A DNA stretch of 64,000 bases from Nocardioides sp. SR21. GTDB taxonomy: Bacteria; Actinomycetota; Actinomycetes; Propionibacteriales; Nocardioidaceae. The translations under genes were made by a program, and so were the position numbers. The notes beneath the pieces are model-generated. The model did no database searches and was not told the origin of the DNA. It saw only the letters and a list, made by a program, of their open reading frames with translations. The stretch lies in assembly GCF_022761125.1 (NCBI RefSeq), contig NZ_JAKWJR010000012.1, positions 87,590 through 151,589 on the forward strand, in the 5' to 3' direction. Of the stretch, positions 42,201 to 50,680 are shown in pieces; position 1 is the first letter of the stretch; each line of letters starts with the position of its first letter.

Positions 42201-43980
42201 CGCGTTGCAGGACGTCGACGGCAACGGCCCGGACGCCGGCGACAAGATCACCTTCTCCTTCGAGGTGACCAACACCGGCAACGTGAAGCTCGACCCGGTC
42301 GTCGTCACCGACCCGAAGGTCGGCCCGGTGACCTGCCCGAGCGGCGGCCTCGAGCCGGACGAGTCGTTCACGTGCACCGACGTGACCTACACGGTCACCC
42401 AGGCTGACGTGACCCACGGCTCGGTCGACAACACCGCGACCGCGACGGGCACGACCCCGGACCACAGCACGGTCCAGGACTCGTCCTCGACGACCACGCC
42501 GGTGCAGCCGACGATCACGAACGTCAAGGTCAAGAAGACCGCCGACAACGCCTCGCCGCACGTCGGCGACATCGTGACCTACACGCTGACCGTGTCGAAC
42601 ACGGGCGCCGCCCCCGCCGAGGACGTCGTGGTCACCGACCACCTGCCCGGTGGCGTGACGTTCGTGTCCGCGCAGAGCCCGTGCACCCGCGCCGGCTCGG
42701 TCGTGACCTGCAACGTCGGCACCCTGCCGTCGGGCGGCTCGCAGAGCTTCGACATCAAGGTGAAGGTCGACCCGCTGCCCGACACGGCGACGGACCACCA
42801 GCACCTGTTCGACGTGCAGAAGACCGAGGTCCACGTGGACGTCGAGGGCATGGACGAGGCCACCGGCACCGTCGCCTGCATGCCGGGCTACACGGTCACC
42901 GACGGCTCGGGCCGCATCGACCACGTCGACCAGGGCACGGGGACGTACGCCGACGTGTCGATGACCGAGAACCGCGCGATCGGCAACGACAGCTGGCGCG
43001 CGCACTTCGTCAACGACGCCTACGGCCGGGTCCAGGCCAAGGTGTTCGCGGTCTGCCTCAAGAACGAGAGCGAGCAGATCAACGGCCACGACCACCACAT
43101 CGTGGTGGGCGCGCAGATCAGCCAGACGACCGCGCTGCCGACCGGCCGCACGGATGTCACCCTGAACTGCGGCCCCGGCCAGGTCCCGATCCAGCCGGGC
43201 TACTCGCTCAACGGCACCGCGCCGGTCCTGACGACGTACCCGTCCGGCAGCAACGGCTGGACGTGGGGCGTGGTCAATGACGGCTCCGCCACCAGCGGCA
43301 CGTTCACGATGCGCTGCCTCGACGTCCTGGTCAGCACCGCGGCCGGGCACACCCACGCGCTGGGTCTCGACGAGATCCGCAAGACGGTGACCGTCCCGGC
43401 CGGCCAGGAGGCCGAGTTCACGCTGACCTGCGCGGGCGACGCCAAGGGCATCGTGGCCGGGTACGACATGGACGAGGGCCTGGTGAACCTGGGCAACGAC
43501 CCGCGGCCGATCGTCCGGGTGTTCAAGTTCTACAACCCGACCAACGGCCCGCTCTCGGTCGACCTGTACCTGCTCTGCCTGAAGAACCGCACGGTCGGCG
43601 GCAACGCCGGTGGCCACGTCGTGAACACCGCGACCGTGACCACGTCGACGACGGAGTCGTCGACGGCAGACAACAGCGACAGCGCGTCGTTCAACGTCGA
43701 CACGTCGCCGCCGGTCGTGCTGCCGAAGACCGTCCAGGTCTCGACCACCAAGGTCAGCACCGCGGTCTCCTGCGGCAAGGGAGGCGGTGTCTGCAAGGGC
43801 CAGGCCGTCCTGGTCAACGACGGCACGGTCCTCGCGAAGGGCAGCTACAAGGTCAAGTCCGGCAAGAAGCTGACCGTGCACCTGAAGAAGACCGCGGCCG
43901 GCAAGAAGATGCTCGGCAAGCTGAAGAAGGCGCAGCTGCGCATCGACGGCAAGGTCCGGACGGTCACGCTGAAGTTCTGA
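39211..43980 (+). CDS. Large secreted protein with DUF7507/DUF11-type repeats
   Basis: A 1589-residue secreted protein. The signal peptide (about 1-48) ends in APAQA. Residues ~50-290 form a beta-propeller-like region with VYSVDGNSHVISKITPSTG and YIYAFNRKDNKVLRFDATTG. From about residue 416 six repeats of 114-115 residues follow, with motifs DxDGNGPDAGDTIxY, VTNTGNVxLxPVTVxDPK, TQADVDAGKVxNTATAxG. A DUF11 unit (VGDIVTYTLTVSNTGAAPAE), a Cys-containing globular part and a basic Lys-rich C-terminus follow. No LPXTG motif is present, so it may be released or held by the basic tail. It is divergent from the SigK cluster. A surface or matrix role is likely. Confidence 0.85.
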   Translation: MSLLRAFSSSYSARTRVRVRRTGVAALSTAVSLGALALVTLPAAPAQATGVSSFVCASDTVYSVDGNSHVISKITPSTGASTSNGTISAGNDETVNALALPNGGGRYIYAFNRKDNKVLRFDATTGSTQEYNAPANGDASSVIAGAINPSNGIYYYAVGGSTWKLYAFNTSTNTGIGQVGTIAGLSNNGDMAFDAVGNLYVVSNADQNASGTLARVNGPLPTTAGSTALNAVFLTSLPANSGQYASMAFDGTGVLVIGTGSGKVLRVNPSSGASIDTHQASVSLSDMASCSSPSVASVRVDLPNGRHDSDDQFKTTITGGGVTSGNTGTTAGTDTGLQLNDAEVAGPVVVLPSTTYNITQTAAGGTQLSDYSTTWKCVLQSNGTTVAQGTGNTGSFTMPSSSGSTVVCTFTNTPLFPSILLDKTAGTIIDGDGNGPDAGDTIKYGFKVTNTGNVALDPVTVSDPKLGAITCPSGALAAGASVDCTQKTYTLTQADVDAGKVDNTATATGTPPTGSPVTDTDTVNTTVPKLPAIELDKSGSAINDNDGNGADAGDTITYSFVVTNTGNVTLNPVTVSDPKLGAITCPAGALAPGASVSCTPKAYTLLQSDVDAKKIENTATAHGSPPSGPEVTDTDTVNIALAGAAAIEVDKTAGTINDVDSNGPDAGDTITYSFVVTNTGTVTLNPVTVTDPKVGPITCPATPLAPGVSVNCTQKTYTLTQNDVDTGKVENTATAHGTPPSGPVVEDTDSTTTPIASLPSIELDKTVGSIIDGDGNGPDAGDTVKYDFRVTNTGNVTLNPVTVTDPKVGPITCPPGALLPGASVDCTQKTYTLTQADVDAGKVDNTATAHGTPPSGGPVTDTDSTHTGITVADPAIQLVKGASSVNDVNGNGIDDGDTITYTFKVKNLGNVTLTNITVTDPKIGPITCPNVALAPGATVDCDPRDYTLTQADVDNGEIHNTATVHGTTPGGGTVTDDDDHTVDLPATGSIQLIKSAGALQDVDGNGPDAGDKITFSFEVTNTGNVKLDPVVVTDPKVGPVTCPSGGLEPDESFTCTDVTYTVTQADVTHGSVDNTATATGTTPDHSTVQDSSSTTTPVQPTITNVKVKKTADNASPHVGDIVTYTLTVSNTGAAPAEDVVVTDHLPGGVTFVSAQSPCTRAGSVVTCNVGTLPSGGSQSFDIKVKVDPLPDTATDHQHLFDVQKTEVHVDVEGMDEATGTVACMPGYTVTDGSGRIDHVDQGTGTYADVSMTENRAIGNDSWRAHFVNDAYGRVQAKVFAVCLKNESEQINGHDHHIVVGAQISQTTALPTGRTDVTLNCGPGQVPIQPGYSLNGTAPVLTTYPSGSNGWTWGVVNDGSATSGTFTMRCLDVLVSTAAGHTHALGLDEIRKTVTVPAGQEAEFTLTCAGDAKGIVAGYDMDEGLVNLGNDPRPIVRVFKFYNPTNGPLSVDLYLLCLKNRTVGGNAGGHVVNTATVTTSTTESSTADNSDSASFNVDTSPPVVLPKTVQVSTTKVSTAVSCGKGGGVCKGQAVLVNDGTVLAKGSYKVKSGKKLTVHLKKTAAGKKMLGKLKKAQLRIDGKVRTVTLKF
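40456..42517 (+). repeat. Six tandem 342-345 bp coding repeats
   Basis: Six near-identical in-frame repeats, starting near 40456, 40798, 41140, 41485, 41830 and 42172, encode the DxDGNGPDAGDT...NTGNV...TQADVD...NTATAHG units. DNA identity between units 1, 2 and 4 is visibly high, so copy number may vary by recombination. The fifth and sixth are more diverged. Confidence 0.85.
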
Positions 43981-43987
43981 TCGAGAA

Positions 43988-44087
43988 GGTCTCGATACGC
44001 TCGCTGGCGCTCGCTACTCGACCACCGAGAGGTTCTTCGGTGGTCGAGTAGCCGCCGCGAGGGACGACCGGCGGCGTATCGGGACCC
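43988..44087. repeat. Pair of inverted REP-like elements
   Basis: The first copy is on the minus strand (plus 43988-44026, GGTCTCGATACGCTCGC...CTACTCGACCACC), the second is on the plus strand (44039-44087, GGTGGTCGAGTAGCC...GCGTATCGGGACCC), with 12 bases between. The plus copy has an internal GCCGCC/GGCGGC inverted repeat. They lie in the 130-base gap between the 1589-residue protein and the hydratase gene and may end the upstream transcript. Confidence 0.75.
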
Positions 44088-44110
44088 GGGCATGCGGCAG
44101 GATGAGCCGC

Positions 44111-44860
44111 ATGCCCGAGCTCGTGCATTTCGCCGTCGCTGACGCCGTCGCCACCCTCACCCTCGACTCGCCGCACAACCGCAACGCGCTGTCGCGGCAG
44201 CTGGTCACCGAGCTCTTCGAGGGTCTCGAGAGGGCGTCGGCCGACCCGGCGGTCAAGGTCGTGCTGATCCGCGCCGAGGGCCGGGTCTTCTGCTCCGGCG
44301 CCGACCTGTCCGAGGCGTCGACCGAGGGCATGGAGGTCGGTGCTCGCCGGATCGTCGACCTGCAGCGGCTGATCGTCACCATGGACAAGCCCGTCGTGGT
44401 GCGGGCGTACGGCGCGGTGCGCGCCGGCGGGATCGGCATCGTGGCGGCCGCCGACATCGCGATCGCCTCGGACGACGCGACGTTCGCGCTGACCGAGGTC
44501 AAGCTCGGCCTTGCCGCGGCGATCATCTCGCTCACCGTCCACCACCGGATGAACCCGCGGGCGGCGGCGCTGACCACGCTCGGCGGCGAGGTCTTCACCG
44601 GCGCCGAGGCGGCGGCGTACGGCCTGGTGACCAGCGCCGTCCCGGCCGACGACCTCGACGCCGAGGTCGACCGGGTGTGCGCCTCGCTGGCGACCGGCGC
44701 CGCGCAGGGCCTGCGCGAGTCGAAGCGCATCCTCAACCGCGACCTGGTCGCCCGGATCGACGAGCGGGGCGCCGAGCTCGCCGCGCTCTCCGCCACGCTG
44801 TTCGCCTCCGACGAGGCGCGGGATGCGATGACCGCGTTCCTGTCCCGCAAGAAGGGCTGA
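44111..44860 (+). CDS. Enoyl-CoA hydratase/isomerase family protein
   Basis: A 249-residue crotonase-fold protein. FCSGADLSEAS and GAVRAGGIGIVAAADIAIAS form the oxyanion hole; TEVKLGLAAAIIS is the second catalytic segment. It would hydrate or isomerise an enoyl-CoA. A start at ATG 44102 would add three residues; I prefer 44111 because CAGGAT (44098-44103) precedes it by 7 bases. It stands alone between the REP pair and helR, so its pathway cannot be inferred. Confidence 0.82.
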   Translation: MPELVHFAVADAVATLTLDSPHNRNALSRQLVTELFEGLERASADPAVKVVLIRAEGRVFCSGADLSEASTEGMEVGARRIVDLQRLIVTMDKPVVVRAYGAVRAGGIGIVAAADIAIASDDATFALTEVKLGLAAAIISLTVHHRMNPRAAALTTLGGEVFTGAEAAAYGLVTSAVPADDLDAEVDRVCASLATGAAQGLRESKRILNRDLVARIDERGAELAALSATLFASDEARDAMTAFLSRKKG

Positions 44861-44960
44861 GCGCGCGGACCAATTCGTCCGTAAAGATGTCACCTCGCCC
44901 GGCAGGCGGGGGTAGGCTTGTCGACTTGCCGGAATCGGTTGGTCTCGAGGAGAAACTGCG

Positions 44961-47138
44961 TTGGACGAAGAGCTGGTCGAGCGGGAAGTCGCTGCCGAGC
45001 AGGCATTCGTGGACCGGGTGTACGTCCAGCTCGCGGCATCCGCTGAGCAGGCGCAGGCGCTCGCCAAGGAGGGCCACAGCCGAGCCAACCTCGGGCACGA
45101 GGGCGGACTCGTCGAGCGCGACGCGATGGTGTTCCAGGCCGCGCGCCGGATCGCCCAGCTCGACGCCGCGCACGAGGGACTGGTCTTCGGCCGCCTCGAC
45201 ATGGACCCCGGGCTCGACCCCGAGCCGCGCTACGTCGGCAGGATCGGCCTGCGCGACGCCAACCGCGACTCCCTGCTGATCGACTGGCGCGCGCCCGCCG
45301 CCGCCGTGTTCTACCAGGCGACCGCGGCCGAGCCGCACGCCGTCATCCGCCGCCGGGTGCTGCGCTGCGCCGGCGCGACCGTCGTCGGCGTGGAGGACGA
45401 GCTGCTCGACGCCGAGGCCCAGACCGACCTCCCGATCGTCGGCGAGGGTGCGCTGATGGCCCAGCTGTCGCGGGCCCGCGACCGGTCCATGCACTCGATC
45501 GTCGCGACCATCCAGGCCGAGCAGGACAAGGCGATCCGCGCGCCGGGCAAGGGCGTCGTGTCGATCTCCGGCGGCCCGGGCACCGGCAAGACCGTGGTCG
45601 CGCTGCACCGTGCGGCGTACCTCCTCTACACCGACCGCCGTCGCTACGAGGGCGGCGGCGTGCTGATCGTCGGCCCGAGCGGCGTGTTCATGCGCTACAT
45701 CGCCCGCGTGCTCCCGAGCCTCGGCGAGACCGCGGTCGCGCTGCGGTCGCTCGGCGAGGTCGTCGACGGGCTGCGGGCGACGCGGCACGACGAGCCGGCC
45801 GTCGCGGACGTGAAGGGCTCGGAGCGGATGGCCGAGGTGATGCGCCGCGCCGCGCGGCAGCAGGCGCCGGGCACCCCGCAGGAGTTCAGGATCTTCTGGC
45901 GCGACGACGTGATCCTGCTCGACCGCGGCAAGCTCGGCCAGGTGCGCCGTCAGCTGATGTCGCAGGGCCGCCGCAACCGCCAGCTGCCGCGGGTCACGAA
46001 CGCGCTGCTCGACCAGATGTGGCGCCAGGTCCGCGGTGAGCGCGGGCGCGACCGCGGCCGCGAGGCGTTCAACGACGAGATGCTGTCGGACCAGTCGTTC
46101 CTCGACTTCGCCGCCGCGTGGTGGCCGCCGCTCGACGCCAGCGAGGTGCTCGGCTGGCTGCGCGAGCCGGAGTTCCTGGCCCGCGTCGGCGACGGCGTGA
46201 TCAGCCCGGAGGAGCAGCGGCTGCTCGCCAAGTCGTGGGGCGGCGCCGACCTGTCGGTCGAGGACGTGCCGCTGGTCGACGAGCTGCGCTACGCGCTCGG
46301 CGACGTGCCCGCGCGCACCGACGACGAGCGCTCGCTCGACGACACCGGCCTGCTCGAGGGCGGCCACGACATGCAGGAGCTGTTCACGGCCGCCGACCGC
46401 GAGTACGCCCCGACCGGGCGCGCCTGGGCGCCGCCGACCCACAGCATCGAGGACGACGGCTTCGCGCACGTGCTCATCGACGAGGCGCAGGACCTCACCC
46501 CGATGCAGTGGCGGATGGTCGGCCGTCGGGGCCGCACCGCCTCGTGGACGATCGTCGGCGACCCGGCGCAGTCCTCGTGGCCGGTGCCCGCCGAGTCCGC
46601 CTCGGCCCGCGCCGCCGCCCTCGAGGGCAAGGAGGTGCACGAGTTCCACCTCTCGACGAACTACCGCAACTCCTCCGAGATCTACGCGCACGCCGCGGCG
46701 TACGCCGAGCGGGTCGGCCTGGACGCCGACCTCCCGACCGCGGTCCGCTCGACCGGCGTCGAGCCGTCCGTGCGCACCGGCGTCGCCGACATCGAGACCG
46801 CGACCCGGGAGGCCGTGGCCGAGATCGCGGCGCAGGTCGGCGGCACCGTCGGCATCGTGGTTCCGGTCGCGCGCCGCTCGGAGGTCAACGCCTGGCTGGC
46901 GTCGTGGCCGGAGTTCGCCGACGACGCCCAGGGCGCCCGCGCGGCGGTCGACTCCTCGGTGACGCCGTCGGGCGACGACCGGATCGTCGTGCTCACCGGC
47001 CTCGACACCAAGGGTCTGGAGTTCGACGGCATCGTCGTGGTCCGCCCGCAGGAGATCGAGGACGAGTCGGCGACCGGCAAGGCGACGCTCTACGTGGTGC
47101 TCACCCGCGCCACGCAGCTGCTCACGACGCTGGGTTAA
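44961..47138 (+). CDS. helR: HelD/HelR-type RNA polymerase recycling ATPase
   Basis: A 725-residue SF1 (UvrD-like) ATPase. A charged N-terminal helical arm (EELVEREVAAEQAFVDRVYV...), for insertion in the polymerase channel, precedes Walker A ISGGPGTGKTVVALH (about 204-211), VGPSGVFMRYIARVLP, LIDEAQDLTPMQWRMV, NYRNSSEIYAHA and GLDTKGLEFDGIVVV. This is the HelD family, which strips stalled RNA polymerase; HelR members give rifamycin resistance. The TTG start has a GAGGAG ribosome site, one of few clear ones here. A rifamycin-associated element was not found upstream. TAGGCT near 44912 is a possible -10. Confidence 0.85.
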   Translation: MDEELVEREVAAEQAFVDRVYVQLAASAEQAQALAKEGHSRANLGHEGGLVERDAMVFQAARRIAQLDAAHEGLVFGRLDMDPGLDPEPRYVGRIGLRDANRDSLLIDWRAPAAAVFYQATAAEPHAVIRRRVLRCAGATVVGVEDELLDAEAQTDLPIVGEGALMAQLSRARDRSMHSIVATIQAEQDKAIRAPGKGVVSISGGPGTGKTVVALHRAAYLLYTDRRRYEGGGVLIVGPSGVFMRYIARVLPSLGETAVALRSLGEVVDGLRATRHDEPAVADVKGSERMAEVMRRAARQQAPGTPQEFRIFWRDDVILLDRGKLGQVRRQLMSQGRRNRQLPRVTNALLDQMWRQVRGERGRDRGREAFNDEMLSDQSFLDFAAAWWPPLDASEVLGWLREPEFLARVGDGVISPEEQRLLAKSWGGADLSVEDVPLVDELRYALGDVPARTDDERSLDDTGLLEGGHDMQELFTAADREYAPTGRAWAPPTHSIEDDGFAHVLIDEAQDLTPMQWRMVGRRGRTASWTIVGDPAQSSWPVPAESASARAAALEGKEVHEFHLSTNYRNSSEIYAHAAAYAERVGLDADLPTAVRSTGVEPSVRTGVADIETATREAVAEIAAQVGGTVGIVVPVARRSEVNAWLASWPEFADDAQGARAAVDSSVTPSGDDRIVVLTGLDTKGLEFDGIVVVRPQEIEDESATGKATLYVVLTRATQLLTTLG

Positions 47139-47140
47139 CT

Positions 47141-47183
47141 TTTCGGACAATCTCGGCCGGAAACAGATCCCCGGATCTACCCT
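47141..47183 (+). promoter_or_regulatory. Promoter of the GH5 gene with TTTCGGACAAT element
   Basis: TTTCGGACAAT (47141-47151), CCGGAAACA (47157-47165) and TCTACCCT with -10 TACCCT (47178-47183) repeat the layout seen before the large secreted protein at 39036. The spacing from the element to the -10 differs by one base. The ATG at 47190 lies 6 bases after the -10. Confidence 0.55.
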
Positions 47184-47189
47184 GCTGTG

Positions 47190-48707
47190 ATGATCCGCAC
47201 GCTCGCCGTCGCCGCTGCCCTCGTGGCGTCCCTCGTGACCGTTCCCGCTGCTCACGCCGCCGACCGTCCGGGCCCGCTGCCGCGGCTGCACGCGACGCAC
47301 GGCTCCACCGCCGCGGTCCGGGACACGTCCGGCGCCCAGGTGCTGCTGCGCGCGGTGAACGTGAACCAGGTCGGCGAGTACTTCCAGGCCAACCCCGACC
47401 TGCCGCCGACGGTCCCGCTCACCGAGGACGACTTCCGCGACATCGCGCGGCTCGGCTTCAACAGCGTGCGGCTGATCGTGAGCTGGTCCGCGCTCGAGCC
47501 GACCCCGGGCGCGTACGACGAGGCGTACGTCGCGCGCATCAAGCAGGCCGTGAAGTGGGCGGCGGCGTACCGGCTGTACGTCGTCCTCGACATGCACCAG
47601 GACGCGTACGGCATCGCGGTCGACACCCCGGACGGCGTCACCTGCCCGCAGGGAACGAACCCGAACAACGGCTGGGACGGCGCCCCCGCGTGGGCGACGA
47701 TCACCGACGGCGAGTCGACCTGCACCCCGGGCGAGCGCGAGCAGGCGCCGGCGGTCATCCACGCCTGGCAGCACTTCTACGACGACACCCCTGCGGAGGA
47801 CGGCGTCGGCGTGCAGACCCACCTCGTGAGGACGTGGGGCCGGCTGGCCGCCGACTTCGCGAGGAGCAGCACGGTCGCGGGCTTCGACCTGCTCAACGAG
47901 CCGGGCTTCGGGCTCGACAGCACCACCAACATCACCACGGACCTCGGCGCCTTCTACGGCCGCGCGATCAAGGCGATCCGCGCCGCGGAGAAGAAGGCGG
48001 GCGGCTTCTCGCACATCGTGTTCTGGGAGCCGAGCGTGCTGTGGTCGGCCGGTCTCAGCCGTGGGGTGCCGGCGCCGAGCTTCACCAAGGACAAGAACCT
48101 CGTGTTCGCCCCGCACATCTACTCCGAGTCGCTCTCGGACGACTCGATCCCCGAGGGCTTCGCCGCCGCGCGCACGGTCGCCCAGAAGCACGGCGTCACC
48201 GTCTGGGGCGGCGAGTGGGGCTTCTGGCCGGAGGAGCCGGTCGACGCCTCCGACAAGATCGAGCGGTACGCCGCCGCCGAGGACGCGGCCGCGTGGGGCG
48301 GCGCCTGGTGGGACTGGAAGCAGGCCTGCGGCGACCCGCACGTCGCGCACGCCCCCGACGGCGAGACCTCCCCGGTCTCGGGCAGCCTGGTGCGCTACTC
48401 GTGCCCTGACCAGACCGAGCTCGGGATCGACCCGGCCTTCGGCGACGTGCTCAGCCGCCCGGCGCCGCGCGCCGTGCCCGGCACGATCGTCAAGCTGACC
48501 TCCGACGGCCGGACCGGGAAGTTCGAGCTCGCGGGCGTCCGGACCGGTGGCGCGGAGCGCTGCGCCCTGCGGGTCTTCGTGCCGAAGCGGTTCGCCGAGC
48601 TCAAGGTCCGGACCCGGGGCATCTCGAAGGTCAAGGCCACCAAGCGGTACGGCAACGTCGTGCTGAAGGGTTGCGTCTCGGACAGCTTCAGCCTGCGGAT
48701 CGGCTGA
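47190..48707 (+). CDS. Secreted GH5 glycosidase (endoglycoceramidase-like)
   Basis: A 505-residue secreted enzyme. Signal peptide: IRTLAVAAALVASLVTVPAA with cleavage after AHA. LLRAVNVNQVGEYFQANPDL, DMHQDAYG and FNSVRLIVSWSALEP fit the endoglycoceramidase-like GH5 branch, which cleaves glycan from ceramide or related glycolipids. Acid/base Glu237 is in DLLNEPGF; nucleophile Glu342 is in WGGEWGFW. A C-terminal beta domain of about 80 residues follows. ATG 47190 is preferred over GTG 47187 because the -10 TACCCT ends 6 bases upstream. Confidence 0.87.
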   Translation: MIRTLAVAAALVASLVTVPAAHAADRPGPLPRLHATHGSTAAVRDTSGAQVLLRAVNVNQVGEYFQANPDLPPTVPLTEDDFRDIARLGFNSVRLIVSWSALEPTPGAYDEAYVARIKQAVKWAAAYRLYVVLDMHQDAYGIAVDTPDGVTCPQGTNPNNGWDGAPAWATITDGESTCTPGEREQAPAVIHAWQHFYDDTPAEDGVGVQTHLVRTWGRLAADFARSSTVAGFDLLNEPGFGLDSTTNITTDLGAFYGRAIKAIRAAEKKAGGFSHIVFWEPSVLWSAGLSRGVPAPSFTKDKNLVFAPHIYSESLSDDSIPEGFAAARTVAQKHGVTVWGGEWGFWPEEPVDASDKIERYAAAEDAAAWGGAWWDWKQACGDPHVAHAPDGETSPVSGSLVRYSCPDQTELGIDPAFGDVLSRPAPRAVPGTIVKLTSDGRTGKFELAGVRTGGAERCALRVFVPKRFAELKVRTRGISKVKATKRYGNVVLKGCVSDSFSLRIG

Positions 48708-48723
48708 CCCCTAGAGTCGTCCC

Positions 48724-50637
48724 ATGACGACGACACCCTCTGCCCGGGAAGCCATCGAGGCCATCCAGGGACACGAGGCGTGGGCGATCATCCGGCGCTC
48801 GACGCGGGCAGGTGACCGCGACACCGTCGGTGTCGTCGGCGGCCGCCGCCGCGTCGTCGAGTCGCTGCTCGACGTCCCCCTCGAGGAGGGCGTGCCCGAG
48901 GCCGGCCACATCGCCGACCGGTTGCTCGCGATCCCGTTCCGGCAGGTCCGTGAGCGCGGGTTCGAGGCGCACGACGACGGGGCGCCGCTGGTCGTCGTCG
49001 ACGTCGAGACCGAGCTGGAGTACACCGTCGCCGAGGTCGTCGACGCGATCGACGACACCGGCGTCGAGTTCGCCGACCGCGGCGGCTTCGAGACCGATGA
49101 CGAGGAGTACGCCAAGCTCGTCGAGTCGATCATCACCGACGAGATCGGCCAGGGCGAGGGCGCGAACCTCGTGATCGGCCGGCACTACCGAGCGCAGGTC
49201 GAGAACTGGAGCGCGGCGACCGCGCTCACCGTGCTGAAGCGGCTGCTCGAGCGCGAGCGCGGTGCGTACTGGACCTACGTCTTCTTCACCGGCGACCGCT
49301 ACCTGATCGGCGCGAGCCCCGAGCGGCACGTGTCGATCCACGGCGGCGACGTCCGGATGAACCCGATCAGCGGCACGTTCCGGATCCCGCGCGAGGGCGA
49401 CGTACGCCGGCCGCTGCTGGACTTCCTGCACGACGAGAAGGAGATCTACGAGCTCTTCATGGTCGTCGACGAAGAGCTCAAGATGATGTGCGACATCTGC
49501 AACGAGGGCGGCCAGGTGCTCGGCCCGTTCCTCAAGCCGATGACGCACCTCGTGCACACGGAGTACCTCCTCGCCGGTCGGACCTCACGCGACCCGCGCG
49601 AGGTGCTGCGCGACACGATGTATGCCGCCACCGTGACCGGGTCGCCGGTCGAGAACGCCTGCCGGCTGATCAAGCAGTACGAGACGGAGGGCCGCGGCTA
49701 CTACGGCGCCGCGCTGGCGATCCTCGGCCGCGACGAGCAGGGCGGCCCGGTCGTGGACAGCCCGATCGTGATCCGCTCGGCCGACGTCGACCTGTCCGGT
49801 CGCCTCAAGGTCACGGCCGGTGCGACGCTCGTGCGTGACTCGGACCCGGCGTACGAGGTCGCCGAGACGCACGCCAAGGCCGGCGGCATCCTCAGCGCGT
49901 TCGGCCTGGTGCCGGCCGCGCCGAAGCCGAGCATCAACCTGGTCGAGCTGGTCAACGACGAGGACGTCCTGCTCGCGCTGAACGCCCGCAACCGACGGCT
50001 GTCGCGGTTCTGGCTGACCGACCAGGGCGGCTCGCCGCCGGACCGTCGGCTGGCCGGCAAGAGCGTGGTGATCCTCGACGGCGCGGACGACTTCGTGAAC
50101 ATGCTGCGCCACGTCCTCGGCGTGCTCGGCATGACCTCGACCGTCGTACGTCACGAGGACTACGCGCCCGGCGTCCTCGACGGCTTCGACCTCGTGATCG
50201 TCGGCCCCGGCCCCGGTGACCCGCGCGACGGCGACGACCCCAAGATGGCCAACCTGCGGGCCGCGGTCGCTGAGCTGATGGCCGCCGAGCGGCCGTTCCT
50301 CGCGGTGTGCCTCGGCCACCAGGCGCTGTGCCACCACCTCGGGATCGACCTGACCTACAAGGACATCGTGTTCCAGGGGACCCAGTCGCCGGTCTCGATC
50401 GACGGCCGGACCGAGCGCGTCGGGTTCTACAACACGTTCGTCGGACGGGCCTCCGAGGCGCCGGCCGGGGTCGAGATCGAGGCGGATGTCCAGACCGGTG
50501 ACATCCACGCGCTGCGCGGAAAGCACTTCCGCGGGATCCAGTTCCACGCTGAATCCATCCTCACCGAGCACGGTTACGACCTGCTCCACGAAATCGTGGT
50601 GGAGCTTCTCCTCGAAGGAGGTACATCCGAGGTGTGA
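48724..50637 (+). CDS. PhzE-like chorismate amidotransferase fusion
   Basis: A 637-residue fusion: a chorismate-binding synthase half (DRYLIGASPERHVSIHGGDV, NPISGTFRIPREG, DEELKMMCDICNEGGQVLGP) and a C-terminal glutamine amidotransferase (VCLGHQALCHHLGID with Cys529, FHAES). The sequence follows PhzE, which makes 2-amino-2-deoxyisochorismate, more closely than TrpE. No PhzA-D, F or G lies nearby, so the product may feed another aromatic metabolite. TAGAGT (48712-48717) 6 bases before the ATG marks a leaderless start. A hairpin ends the transcript. Confidence 0.85.
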   Translation: MTTTPSAREAIEAIQGHEAWAIIRRSTRAGDRDTVGVVGGRRRVVESLLDVPLEEGVPEAGHIADRLLAIPFRQVRERGFEAHDDGAPLVVVDVETELEYTVAEVVDAIDDTGVEFADRGGFETDDEEYAKLVESIITDEIGQGEGANLVIGRHYRAQVENWSAATALTVLKRLLERERGAYWTYVFFTGDRYLIGASPERHVSIHGGDVRMNPISGTFRIPREGDVRRPLLDFLHDEKEIYELFMVVDEELKMMCDICNEGGQVLGPFLKPMTHLVHTEYLLAGRTSRDPREVLRDTMYAATVTGSPVENACRLIKQYETEGRGYYGAALAILGRDEQGGPVVDSPIVIRSADVDLSGRLKVTAGATLVRDSDPAYEVAETHAKAGGILSAFGLVPAAPKPSINLVELVNDEDVLLALNARNRRLSRFWLTDQGGSPPDRRLAGKSVVILDGADDFVNMLRHVLGVLGMTSTVVRHEDYAPGVLDGFDLVIVGPGPGDPRDGDDPKMANLRAAVAELMAAERPFLAVCLGHQALCHHLGIDLTYKDIVFQGTQSPVSIDGRTERVGFYNTFVGRASEAPAGVEIEADVQTGDIHALRGKHFRGIQFHAESILTEHGYDLLHEIVVELLLEGGTSEV

Positions 50638-50651
50638 GCCGCTAGGCTGCT

Positions 50652-50668
50652 CCCGTTGTACCAGCGGG
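50652..50668 (+). terminator. Short hairpin after the PhzE-like gene
   Basis: CCCGTTG-TAC-CAGCGGG forms a seven-pair stem with one G-T pair. It lies 15 bases after the stop and just before the longer terminator-like hairpin at 50681. Confidence 0.4.
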
Positions 50669-50680
50669 AACCCGCTTCAT

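Noticed and set aside
39073..43881. Minus-strand open frame of 1602 codons opposite the large secreted protein
   Set aside because: Its translation is R/H/G/D-rich without domains, a shadow of the high-GC coding strand. The plus strand has a signal peptide and clear repeats.
44870..44960. Rifamycin-associated element before the HelR-like gene
   Set aside because: I compared the region with the recalled GGGGCTTGCGGCAAG-type palindrome and found no match.
44733..48350. Minus-strand frame of 1205 codons opposite helR and the GH5 gene
   Set aside because: Shadow frame with no recognisable domain; both plus-strand genes have full motif sets.
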